Source: an uncultured Spirochaetaceae bacterium (GTDB lineage: Bacteria > Spirochaetota > Spirochaetia > Sphaerochaetales > Sphaerochaetaceae). Taken from it: a stretch of DNA of 12,056 bases. This document shows positions 6,263 to 12,056 of the stretch, one piece after another (position 1 is the first letter of the stretch; each line of letters starts with the position of its first letter). The stretch covers positions 1 to 12,056 of the forward strand of contig CALXON010000039.1 in the NCBI GenBank assembly GCA_944389985.1. Direction: 5' to 3'. The notes beneath the pieces are model-generated. The model did not search any database. It saw nothing but the letters and a program-made list of their open reading frames with translations, and had not been told where the DNA came from. The position numbers and the translations under genes were made by a program.

Positions 6263-6268
6263 CATTGC

Positions 6269-6805
6269 ATGAGGCATATGGATAAGAAAGTACTCAGGAA
6301 GCAGGTAAAGCAGAGGATACTCACAATTCCTTCAAGAAAGAAGGAATCCGATGCCATCATTGAACACATCAGAGATCTTAAAGAGTACAGAGAGAGCAGA
6401 ACAATCCTGATGTTCATTCCCCTTTCTGATGAACCTGATATATCCCCTCTGCTTGATGATTCAAGGGTACTGCTTCCGTATATTGAGGATGGTGCATTGC
6501 ACTTCAGTTCATCGAGAATACTGCACAGGGCTGACTATGGTGCATTGGAGGCAGAACATACTGAAGCAATGTATGACAGCGCGCTGATGATCGTGCCGCT
6601 ACTTGGATACAGCAGTTCTCTCGGACGCCTCGGGCGCGGTGGTGGATACTACGACAGGTATATAAGGGAGAACAGGAACAGGATAACCACGGCGGGGGTG
6701 GCTTTCAGTGTATCCTTCTTGCCTGAGTTCATTCCGGAGGAGCATGATGCTCTTCTCGATATGGTGATCACTCCTGATGCTGTGGTACGAAGATCTGCGC
6801 TCTGA
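6269..6805 (+). CDS. 5-formyltetrahydrofolate cyclo-ligase (methenyltetrahydrofolate synthetase)
   Basis: ATP-dependent conversion of 5-formyl-THF to 5,10-methenyl-THF in the cytoplasm, returning a storage form of folate to one-carbon metabolism. 178 residues, slightly short for the family. The signature LGRGGGYYDRY is at 121-131; the basic N-terminal helix and SRKKESDAI (22-30) fit the nucleotide-binding start of the fold, and EEHDALLDMVITP near the end is typical. No Shine-Dalgarno site precedes the ATG at 6269; ATG at 6278 (175 residues) has GAGG only three bases away. I prefer 6269 because an extended -10 lies six bases upstream, which would give a leaderless mRNA. The last 38 bases overlap the convergent EIIA gene. 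An unusual box array lies 100-200 bases upstream. Confidence 0.93.
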   Translation: MRHMDKKVLRKQVKQRILTIPSRKKESDAIIEHIRDLKEYRESRTILMFIPLSDEPDISPLLDDSRVLLPYIEDGALHFSSSRILHRADYGALEAEHTEAMYDSALMIVPLLGYSSSLGRLGRGGGYYDRYIRENRNRITTAGVAFSVSFLPEFIPEEHDALLDMVITPDAVVRRSAL

Positions 6806-7235
6806 GCATATTGAAGAAACGCACTACTGATTCATTTGATTCCTTCTCGACCAGCATGCGTCTGAAATCCGGATCATGAACCCATGAAAGAAGAGCGGCA
6901 ACCGCTTTCAGGTAATCGGATTCATGGGAAGGAGAGGATGCGATGACAAAGACAAGTCTGACGGGCTCCGGATACTTTGTATCAAATATTATGCCGTCTT
7001 CAGAGTATCCCAGTGCGACCACGGGATGATCGATTCCAGGCACTTTCCCATGTGCTATCGCAACCCCGTGTCCGATACCTGTCGACTGTATCCTCTCTCT
7101 TCTGTGCACAGCTTCCGTGAAGCGTGCCTTGTCGGGAAGCTCATCAAAGACAGGGCAGGATGAGATGATCTCATCTATTGCCCTGTACTTGTCACTGCCG
7201 GAGATGAGGCAGAGAACATCGGAAAGCTCTCTCAC
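6768..7235 (-). CDS. PTS EIIA domain protein, fructose/mannitol (PtsN-like) type
   Basis: 155 residues forming one EIIA type-2 domain. The active-site motif TGIGHGVAIAHGKV spans 52-65; H62 should be the phosphorylated histidine, matching AIPHG in PtsN-like proteins. Stand-alone domains of this type either pass phosphate to a sugar EIIB/EIIC or act as regulatory EIIA. No EIIB or EIIC is nearby, so a regulatory role is more likely. The start is GTG at 7235, overlapping the nfnB stop as GTGA, with GAGGGG five bases upstream; it is the third gene of the nfnA-nfnB operon. It ends inside the 3' end of the convergent 5-FCL gene. The link to the transhydrogenase is unusual and its purpose unknown. 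Confidence 0.88.
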   Translation of the reverse strand: MRELSDVLCLISGSDKYRAIDEIISSCPVFDELPDKARFTEAVHRRERIQSTGIGHGVAIAHGKVPGIDHPVVALGYSEDGIIFDTKYPEPVRLVFVIASSPSHESDYLKAVAALLSWVHDPDFRRMLVEKESNESVVRFFNMLRAQIFVPQHQE

Positions 7236-8710
7236 CTCTTCCCCTCAAGATATGCATTTATGGCTGCAGCGGCCTTTCTGCCCTGCCCCATTGCAAGAAT
7301 TACCGTAGCGGCTCCGAGAACGATGTCTCCACCAGCGAACACTCCTTTCATGGAAGTCTCATTGGTATTCTCATCGACGATGAAGTTGCCGCGCCTGTTC
7401 GTCTCGATCTCAGGCGTTGTCTTCTTTATCAGAGGATTTGAGGCATTGCCGATCGCCACGATCACGGTATCATAATCGACAGTGTAGTCAGATCCGGGGA
7501 TCTCCACAGGAGAACGGCGGCCTGATGCATCAGGTTCTCCGAGCTCGCAGCGTCTTATGACAACCCCCTTCACTGCCCCGTTCTCGTCTCCGATGATCTC
7601 GACAGGCTGTGAAAGCGTCTTGAGATTGCAGCCCTCCTCAATCGCGTGCTCAACCTCTTCCTTTCTGGCAGGCATCTCATCCCTTGTCCTTCTGTAGACG
7701 ATATCCACAGTCTCCGCTCCGAGACGGAGTGCTGTACGGGCTGCATCCATCGCGACATTGCCGCCGCCGAAGACCGCAACCCTGTGGGAATGGAAGTATG
7801 GAGTGAGGGCATGCTCAGTATCATATGCCTTCATGAGATTCGAACGTGTCAGGTACTCATTCGCGGAGAACACTGATATCAGATTCTCTCCGGGTATGTT
7901 CATGAACTTTGGCAGTCCTGCACCTGTTCCGACGAAGACAGCATCATAGCCATCCTCCTCCATGAGTTCCTTTATCGTGCGGGTACGTCCCACGAGCACG
8001 TTGCGCTCAAAATCTATTCCCATCGCCTCGAGCTTCGAAAGCTCCTTCTCAACAAGACTCTTGGGAAGCCTGAACTCAGGAATACCGTAGGAAAGGACTC
8101 CTCCCATCTTGTGCAGAGCCTCGAATACCGTGACACTGTGTCCCATTCTCCTGACATCGGCAGCACATGCCATTGAGGCAGGTCCTGAACCGACGACAGC
8201 AACCTTCTTGCCTGTCTCAGGAGCGATCTCAGGAAGCTTCACATTGTCCTTCTCATGATCTGCGACAAAGCGCTCGAGACGTCCGATAGCGACAGCCTCA
8301 TCGACATTCTTGTGCATCTTTCCGACCGTGCAGAATTTCTGGCACTGATTCTCCTGAGGACAGACCCTTCCACAGATAGCAGGAAGCAGACTGCTTTCCT
8401 GGATGACCGACATGGCTCCTGAGTAGTCCTTCTTCGTTATGGAGTTTATGAAACGGGGGATGTCTATACCTACAGGACAACCTGCCACACAGGGCTTGTT
8501 CTTGCACTGAAGACATCTGGAAGCCTCGACAAGCGCCTCACTCTCCGTATAGCCGAGAGCGACCTCCGACATGTTGTGGATTCTCTCTCCCGGATCCTGC
8601 TGCGGCATGTCCTGATGCGGAATGGCAGCCCTTTCCTTCGCTGTGGGGTTCTCGGGAATGGTCTTCAGTATTTCCCTTGCTTCTCTGTCAAGAATCTCAG
8701 GTGTCTTCAT
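7232..8710 (-). CDS. nfnB: NfnB: NADPH-binding large subunit of NADH-dependent ferredoxin:NADP+ oxidoreductase (GltD/SudA-like)
   Basis: 492 residues. The N-terminal ferredoxin-like domain has two cysteine sets, C66/C69/C74/C78 and C113/C117/C123/C127, for two 4Fe-4S clusters. Then come an FAD Rossmann motif VVGSGPASMACA (172-183), a second nucleotide motif VFGGGNVAMDAA (313-324) for NADP(H), and the C-terminal FAD motif GVFAGGDIVLGAAT (456-469). With NfnA it would form the electron-bifurcating transhydrogenase coupling NADH, reduced ferredoxin and NADP+. Glutamate synthase small chain and sulfide dehydrogenase SudA share this architecture, but an adjacent NfnA-type partner and no GltB favour Nfn. 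ATG at 8710 has GGAGGG upstream and overlaps the nfnA stop as ATGA; a GTG at 8734 would extend it by eight residues but is less likely. Confidence 0.88.
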   Translation of the reverse strand: MKTPEILDREAREILKTIPENPTAKERAAIPHQDMPQQDPGERIHNMSEVALGYTESEALVEASRCLQCKNKPCVAGCPVGIDIPRFINSITKKDYSGAMSVIQESSLLPAICGRVCPQENQCQKFCTVGKMHKNVDEAVAIGRLERFVADHEKDNVKLPEIAPETGKKVAVVGSGPASMACAADVRRMGHSVTVFEALHKMGGVLSYGIPEFRLPKSLVEKELSKLEAMGIDFERNVLVGRTRTIKELMEEDGYDAVFVGTGAGLPKFMNIPGENLISVFSANEYLTRSNLMKAYDTEHALTPYFHSHRVAVFGGGNVAMDAARTALRLGAETVDIVYRRTRDEMPARKEEVEHAIEEGCNLKTLSQPVEIIGDENGAVKGVVIRRCELGEPDASGRRSPVEIPGSDYTVDYDTVIVAIGNASNPLIKKTTPEIETNRRGNFIVDENTNETSMKGVFAGGDIVLGAATVILAMGQGRKAAAAINAYLEGKR

Positions 8711-9543
8711 ACATGTCCCTCCAGAGCGCGGCACTTGTGGTACTCCTCCGTCTCCTGCGCCTTGTATGTTCTCTGTCTCATCATCATGTTGTCCCAGTCA
8801 ACGAGATGTCCGTCAAACTCAGGGCCGTCAACACAGACGAACTTTGTCTCACCGCCTACCATCACACGGCAGCCTCCGCACATTCCCGTACCGTCAATCA
8901 TGATCGTGTTCAGCGATACGATGATCGGAGTATTGAACTCTGCTGCTGTCTTCGCACAGAACTTCATCATGATCGCAGGACCGATGGCAACGACAAGATC
9001 TGCGCCTCCATCACTGAGCATAGCCCTGAGAGGATCTGTCACCACACCCTTCGTTCCATATGAGCCATCGTCCGTCACGATCGTCAGGTTACTGTCTATC
9101 GATCTCATCATGTCCTCTTCGATGATCAGATCCCTGTTCCTGGCACCGATGATGACGGAGACATCGTTTCCTGCCTCCTTCATCGCTTTCGCTATCGGAT
9201 AGAGCGGTGCGACACCGATTCCTCCTCCGACACAGATCACACGGCCATACTTCTCTATATGGGTAGGAGAACCGAGAGGTCCGAGGACATTCTCTATATA
9301 ATCTCCGACCTCAAGCTCTGCCAGAAGGTATGTGCCTGCACCTACTCTCTGGAATACTATTGATATTGTTCCTTTATCAGGGTCGGCATCAGCAATTGTG
9401 AGCGGAATGCGCTCATTCCAGTCACCGCCCTTCTGTACGATCACGAACTGCCCGGCCTTGCGCTCCTTTGCGATCATGGGAGCCTCGATCTCCATAAGGA
9501 AGACCTCAGGGGAAAACTGTTCCTTCCTGACTATTCTGTACAT
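8707..9543 (-). CDS. nfnA: NfnA: NADH/FAD small subunit of NADH-dependent ferredoxin:NADP+ oxidoreductase (SudB/PyrK-like)
   Basis: 278 residues with the ferredoxin-NADP reductase fold: an N-terminal FAD-binding barrel with RIPLTIAD (45-52), then the NAD-binding domain VICVGGGIGVAPLYPIA (102-118). A C-terminal 2Fe-2S region has MCGGC (221-225) and C237 in FVCVDGPEFDGH. Only three cysteines are placed for this cluster (222, 225, 237). Characterised NfnA proteins use an aspartate as fourth ligand, and D217 is the obvious candidate. PyrK of dihydroorotate dehydrogenase normally has four cysteines and a neighbouring pyrD, so Nfn/SudB fits better. ATG at 9543 follows GGAG by eight bases. First gene of the nfnA-nfnB-EIIA operon, divergent from carA. 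A sulfide dehydrogenase activity is the main alternative. Confidence 0.88.
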   Translation of the reverse strand: MYRIVRKEQFSPEVFLMEIEAPMIAKERKAGQFVIVQKGGDWNERIPLTIADADPDKGTISIVFQRVGAGTYLLAELEVGDYIENVLGPLGSPTHIEKYGRVICVGGGIGVAPLYPIAKAMKEAGNDVSVIIGARNRDLIIEEDMMRSIDSNLTIVTDDGSYGTKGVVTDPLRAMLSDGGADLVVAIGPAIMMKFCAKTAAEFNTPIIVSLNTIMIDGTGMCGGCRVMVGGETKFVCVDGPEFDGHLVDWDNMMMRQRTYKAQETEEYHKCRALEGHV

Positions 9544-9565
9544 GATGTTCTCTCCAACGCAGAGA

Positions 9566-9571
9566 AGTATA
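9566..9571 (-). promoter_or_regulatory. Candidate -10 of the nfnA-nfnB-EIIA operon
   Basis: TATACT on the minus strand, 22 bases before the nfnA ATG, would start a short leader that keeps the GGAG ribosome site. The -35 position shows only TTTTCC, so this is a weak call. Confidence 0.35.
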
Positions 9572-9632
9572 GCGGTAAACGGCGGAGAAGGAAAAGCTCA
9601 GAGACCATCTCCTCCTTTATTGTTGCAGAAAT

Positions 9633-9680
9633 GTTGCATTTTTATGCATTGCGTGCATTGCTGTTGCATATTTATCCAGA
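9633..9680. promoter_or_regulatory. Two ArgR/AhrC-like ARG boxes upstream of carAB
   Basis: Box 1, GTTGCATTTTTATGCATT (9633-9650), contains TGCATTTTTATGCA, which fits the ArgR pattern TGnAT-W4-ATnCA. Its reverse complement matches about 15 of 18 positions of the Bacillus AhrC consensus as I remember it. Box 2, GTTGCATATTTATCCAGA (9663-9680), is weaker at about 12-13 of 18. The boxes are 30 bases apart, about three helical turns. A further GTTGCA half-site is at 9622-9627. Arginine control of carAB by ArgR is well established in other bacteria; here it is predicted. Confidence 0.6.
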
Positions 9681-9692
9681 TTTCTCTACACT
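9664..9692 (+). promoter_or_regulatory. Candidate carAB promoter overlapping ARG box 2
   Basis: TTGCAT (9664-9669) and TACACT (9687-9692) have a 17-base spacer. The -35 lies inside ARG box 2, as expected for repression. Both hexamers are imperfect. Initiation would be near 9699, close to the ATG at 9716. Confidence 0.35.
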
Positions 9693-9715
9693 TCATGCGA
9701 TTTGGCGGTAAATTT

Positions 9716-10810
9716 ATGAGAAAAGCAATTCTGAAGCTCAGAGACGGAAAGGAATTCACAGGCATTTCATTCGGTGCGGATATATCGCTGGAAGCGGGAG
9801 AAGCTGTATTCAATACAGGTATCCCGGGTTATCAGGAGATACTGACCGACCCATCATACAACGGGCAGATAGTCACGCTTACAAGCCCGATGATAGGCAA
9901 TTACGGAGCAGATGTTCAGGACAATGAGAGCAACGGGATAAAAGCCGCTGCTCTTATTGTGAAGAAGCTCTACCGCGGTCCTGTCATGGCAGGGAGGATG
10001 ACCCTCGATGATTTCATGAGGAAATACGGGGTTCCCGGACTTGAGGACGTCGACACAAGAGCGCTCACGCTCCATCTCCGGAACCATGGCTCACAGAATG
10101 CTGTGCTCTTCTACCCGGAGGACAGGAAGGAGGCTGAGGAGAAACTCCTTTCATTCCCGCTCATCACAGAGCGTGACCTCATTGACGGAGTATCGGTAAA
10201 GGAAGCTGTGGTCAATCCTGAACTCGGATCAGGGTTCTGGAAAGCTCCTGAGCATCCTGATCTCCATTTCGCGGTTGTCGACTACGGCATAAAGCGCTCG
10301 ATCATCAGCTCACTTTATAAAGAGAATATAAAAGTGACGCTGCTTCCAAATACGGCAGCCATAGATGATGTGCTGAAGATCAGACCGGATGCGCTCTTCC
10401 TCTCGAACGGGCCGGGAGATCCTGCACTGCTGAAAGACGCTGTACGCCTCGCATCGGATGCGATCGGAAAGCTTCCTGTCGAAGGCATCTGTCTCGGCCA
10501 TCAGATCATAACGATCGCCCTTGGCGGAAGAACGGTGAAGATGAAGTTCGGACACCACGGTTCGAATCATCCTGTCTGTGACATGCTTACAGGAAGGACG
10601 TTCGTGACGGCTCAGAACCATGGATTCATGTCCGATCCGGACTCTCTGCCCGCAGGAACGGAGATCTGGTTCAGGAACGCCAATGACAACTCCATCGAGG
10701 GTATCTTCAACGAGAAGCTCAATACCAGATCCGTGCAGTTCCACCCTGAGGCGGCACCGGGACCGATGGAAGCATCGGCAATCTTCAAGATCTTCAAGGA
10801 GAGCGTATGA
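9716..10810 (+). CDS. carA: Carbamoyl-phosphate synthase small (glutaminase) chain
   Basis: Hydrolyses glutamine and channels ammonia to CarB for carbamoyl phosphate, the precursor of arginine and pyrimidines. 364 residues, a normal length. The N-terminal CarA domain has GEAVFNTGIPGYQEILTDPS (28-47) and DVDTRALTLHLR (111-122). The class I glutaminase domain has SNGPGDP (230-236), the nucleophile C259 in GICLGHQ, and H343 and E345 in the HPEA segment, matching the E. coli triad Cys269/His353/Glu355. The open frame continues upstream, but homology begins at MRKAILKLRDG, so ATG 9716 is chosen; ATG 9695 is possible but has no ribosome site. The site before 9716 (GGCGG) is itself weak. Its stop overlaps carB as ATGA. 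ARG-like boxes lie 36-83 bases upstream. Confidence 0.96.
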   Translation: MRKAILKLRDGKEFTGISFGADISLEAGEAVFNTGIPGYQEILTDPSYNGQIVTLTSPMIGNYGADVQDNESNGIKAAALIVKKLYRGPVMAGRMTLDDFMRKYGVPGLEDVDTRALTLHLRNHGSQNAVLFYPEDRKEAEEKLLSFPLITERDLIDGVSVKEAVVNPELGSGFWKAPEHPDLHFAVVDYGIKRSIISSLYKENIKVTLLPNTAAIDDVLKIRPDALFLSNGPGDPALLKDAVRLASDAIGKLPVEGICLGHQIITIALGGRTVKMKFGHHGSNHPVCDMLTGRTFVTAQNHGFMSDPDSLPAGTEIWFRNANDNSIEGIFNEKLNTRSVQFHPEAAPGPMEASAIFKIFKESV

Positions 10811-12056
10811 AGCGTACTGACATCCACCATATACTTGTAATCGGATCCGGTCCTATCGTGATCGGACAGGCATGTGAGTTCGACTACTCCGGAAACCAGG
10901 CCGTGAGGGCGCTGAAGGAAGAGGGATACGAGGTATCACTCATAAACCCGAACCCCGCGACTGTGATGACGACTCCGGGTCTGGCGGATCATATCTTCCT
11001 TGAACCGCTGAAGAAGGAATACATCGAGAGGATATTCGATCAGGTAGGACCTGATGCCATCCTCTCCACGATGGGAGGACAGACTGCACTCAATCTGACG
11101 ATGGAGCTGCAGAAGGAAGGAATCCTCGACAAATACGGAGTCAAGGTCATAGGCGCCTCCGCTGAGGCCATAGAGAAGGCAGAGGACAGAGGCATCTTCA
11201 AGGACATCATGACATCTCTCGGATACGAGAGTGCCAGAAGCGGAATCGCAAGATCCGTGGAGGAAGCTCTGAAGATAAAGGATGAGATACCGCTCCCGCT
11301 GATCATCCGCCCGTCATTCACGCTGGGCGGTATGGGAGGTTCGATCGCTGAGACTGAGGAGGAGTTCATTCCACTTGTCGAGAAAGCTCTCTCGGTAAGC
11401 CCTGTCCACGAGATCCTCATTGAGGAATCCCTCATAGGATGGAGGGAATTCGAGATGGAAGTCATGCGTGACAGCAAGGACAATGCCATCATCGTATGTT
11501 CGATCGAGAACATCGACCCGATGGGAGTACATACAGGCGACTCAATTACGATAGCACCGATACAGACTCTGAATGACGAGGAGTACCAGAAGATGCGTAC
11601 GGCCTCCATAGAGATACTCCGTGCTGTCGGCGTTGACTGCGGCGGATCGAACGTCCAGTTCGCGCTCTCTCCCGACCACAAGAGGATGGTTGTCATAGAG
11701 ATGAATCCGAGAGTATCACGCTCATCGGCACTGGCAAGCAAGGCTACAGGATTCCCGATTGCAAGGATCTCGGCAAAGCTTGCTGTCGGATACACCCTCG
11801 ATGAGGTGCAGAACGAGATAACAGGAGCATCCGTATCCTGCTTTGAGCCTGCCCTCGACTATGTGGCGGTGAAGGTCCCGAGATTCGAGCTCGAGAAGTT
11901 CCCTCTTGACGCAGCCGCACTCGGAACGCAGATGAGGTCTGTCGGAGAGGCTCTCGCTCTCGGACGCACGGCCCTTGAGGCGATAAACAAGGCATTCAGG
12001 TCCGCCGAGCAGAAGAGAGAGGGAATAGAAGTCCTCGACAAGTCTGTCTATGACAC
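10807..12056 (+). CDS. carB: Carbamoyl-phosphate synthase large chain (N-terminal part; runs off right edge)
   Basis: Uses two ATP to make carbamoyl phosphate from bicarbonate and the ammonia delivered by CarA. 416 of roughly 1,070 residues are present with no stop. The window covers the carboxyphosphate half: VIGSGPIVIGQACEFDYSG (11-29), STMGGQTALNL (87-97), AEDR with R128 (E. coli Arg129), the ATP-grasp glycine loop IIRPSFTLGGMGGS (166-179) with R168 (E. coli Arg169), and EMNPRVSRSSALASKATG (298-315) with metal-binding E298 and N300. The start of the oligomerisation domain follows (GTQMRSVGEALALGRT, 373-388). The four-base overlap with carA and AGGAGA a few bases upstream indicate coupled translation. 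The C-terminal carbamate-kinase-like and allosteric domains lie outside the window. Confidence 0.96.
   Translation, partial: MKRTDIHHILVIGSGPIVIGQACEFDYSGNQAVRALKEEGYEVSLINPNPATVMTTPGLADHIFLEPLKKEYIERIFDQVGPDAILSTMGGQTALNLTMELQKEGILDKYGVKVIGASAEAIEKAEDRGIFKDIMTSLGYESARSGIARSVEEALKIKDEIPLPLIIRPSFTLGGMGGSIAETEEEFIPLVEKALSVSPVHEILIEESLIGWREFEMEVMRDSKDNAIIVCSIENIDPMGVHTGDSITIAPIQTLNDEEYQKMRTASIEILRAVGVDCGGSNVQFALSPDHKRMVVIEMNPRVSRSSALASKATGFPIARISAKLAVGYTLDEVQNEITGASVSCFEPALDYVAVKVPRFELEKFPLDAAALGTQMRSVGEALALGRTALEAINKAFRSAEQKREGIEVLDKSVYD

Larger units (their letters stand above)
5906..6268. other. Structured non-coding region between tRNA-Phe and the 5-FCL gene
   Basis: About 360 bases without a credible protein gene in any frame. 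From left to right it holds a spaced inverted repeat (TCAGCCA at 5922-5928 with TGGCTGA at 5963-5969), a 14-base palindrome, a hairpin of AATAGCT (6041-6047) with AGCTATT (6052-6058), an array of five related boxes, a TATAAT, a nested stem-loop and a second -10 next to the start codon. In proteobacteria the 6S RNA gene often sits directly upstream of the 5-FCL gene, but I cannot fold a 6S-like long hairpin here. Confidence 0.6.

Noticed and set aside
5906..6268. 6S RNA gene (ssrS), which in proteobacteria often precedes the 5-FCL gene
   Set aside because: No long imperfect hairpin with a central bubble could be drawn, and promoter-like elements break up the region; a model search would be decisive.
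9531..9608. A 25-residue possible leader peptide before and overlapping nfnA on the minus strand (AAAGGAGG then ATG)
   Set aside because: Only two bases separate AAGGAGG from the ATG, too close for initiation, and the likely nfnA -10 lies inside the frame, so it would not be on the main transcript.
9332..9715. Upstream extension of the carA frame (an extra 128 codons)
   Set aside because: CarA homology begins at the ATG at 9716; the extension runs through the divergent promoter region and antisense to nfnA.
11040..11795. A 251-codon open frame on the minus strand opposite carB
   Set aside because: It lies entirely antisense to well-conserved carB sequence and its translation is serine- and isoleucine-rich without recognisable motifs.

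Overview
The window looks like a stretch of conserved chromosome from a fermentative, probably anaerobic bacterium with roughly balanced base composition. The genes are tightly packed, Shine-Dalgarno (SD) sites are mostly good, and adjacent genes often share 4-base start/stop overlaps. Core enzymes, an NADH-dependent ferredoxin:NADP+ transhydrogenase (Nfn), a PTS EIIA protein and a small lipoprotein would suit a spirochaete of the Sphaerochaeta/Treponema kind. That placement is a low-confidence inference from protein character only. I see no prophage, insertion sequence, CRISPR array or defence system.

Layout. Bases 1-1745 (minus): a beta-hydroxyacid dehydrogenase gene followed, with a 4-base overlap, by citrate synthase, which runs off the left edge. 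Bases 1787-3334 (minus): an AzgA/PbuG-type purine permease with its own promoter and terminator. Divergent from it, bases 3432-5606 (plus) hold adenine deaminase and a small lipoprotein; permease plus deaminase form a purine uptake and salvage locus. Bases 5747-5905 hold a tRNA-Phe(GAA) gene with promoter, leader hairpin and terminator. Bases 5906-6268 are non-coding and unusually structured: a 14-base palindrome, a short hairpin, a five-copy alternating box array spaced by about two helical turns, and two candidate promoters for the next gene.

Bases 6269-6805 (plus) encode 5-formyltetrahydrofolate cyclo-ligase, whose 3' end overlaps the convergent operon nfnA-nfnB-EIIA (9543 to 6768, minus) by 38 bases. 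Divergent from nfnA is carAB (9716 onward, plus; carB truncated by the right edge), making carbamoyl phosphate for arginine and pyrimidines. Two ArgR-like boxes precede carA.

The coding content is familiar. The most unusual material is non-coding: the box array at 6071-6171, two genes without an SD that carry an extended -10 exactly six bases before the ATG (suggesting leaderless mRNAs), and a tRNA-Phe with a U-U mismatch in its T stem. All promoter, operator and RNA-structure calls come from reading by eye, without folding or database searches.
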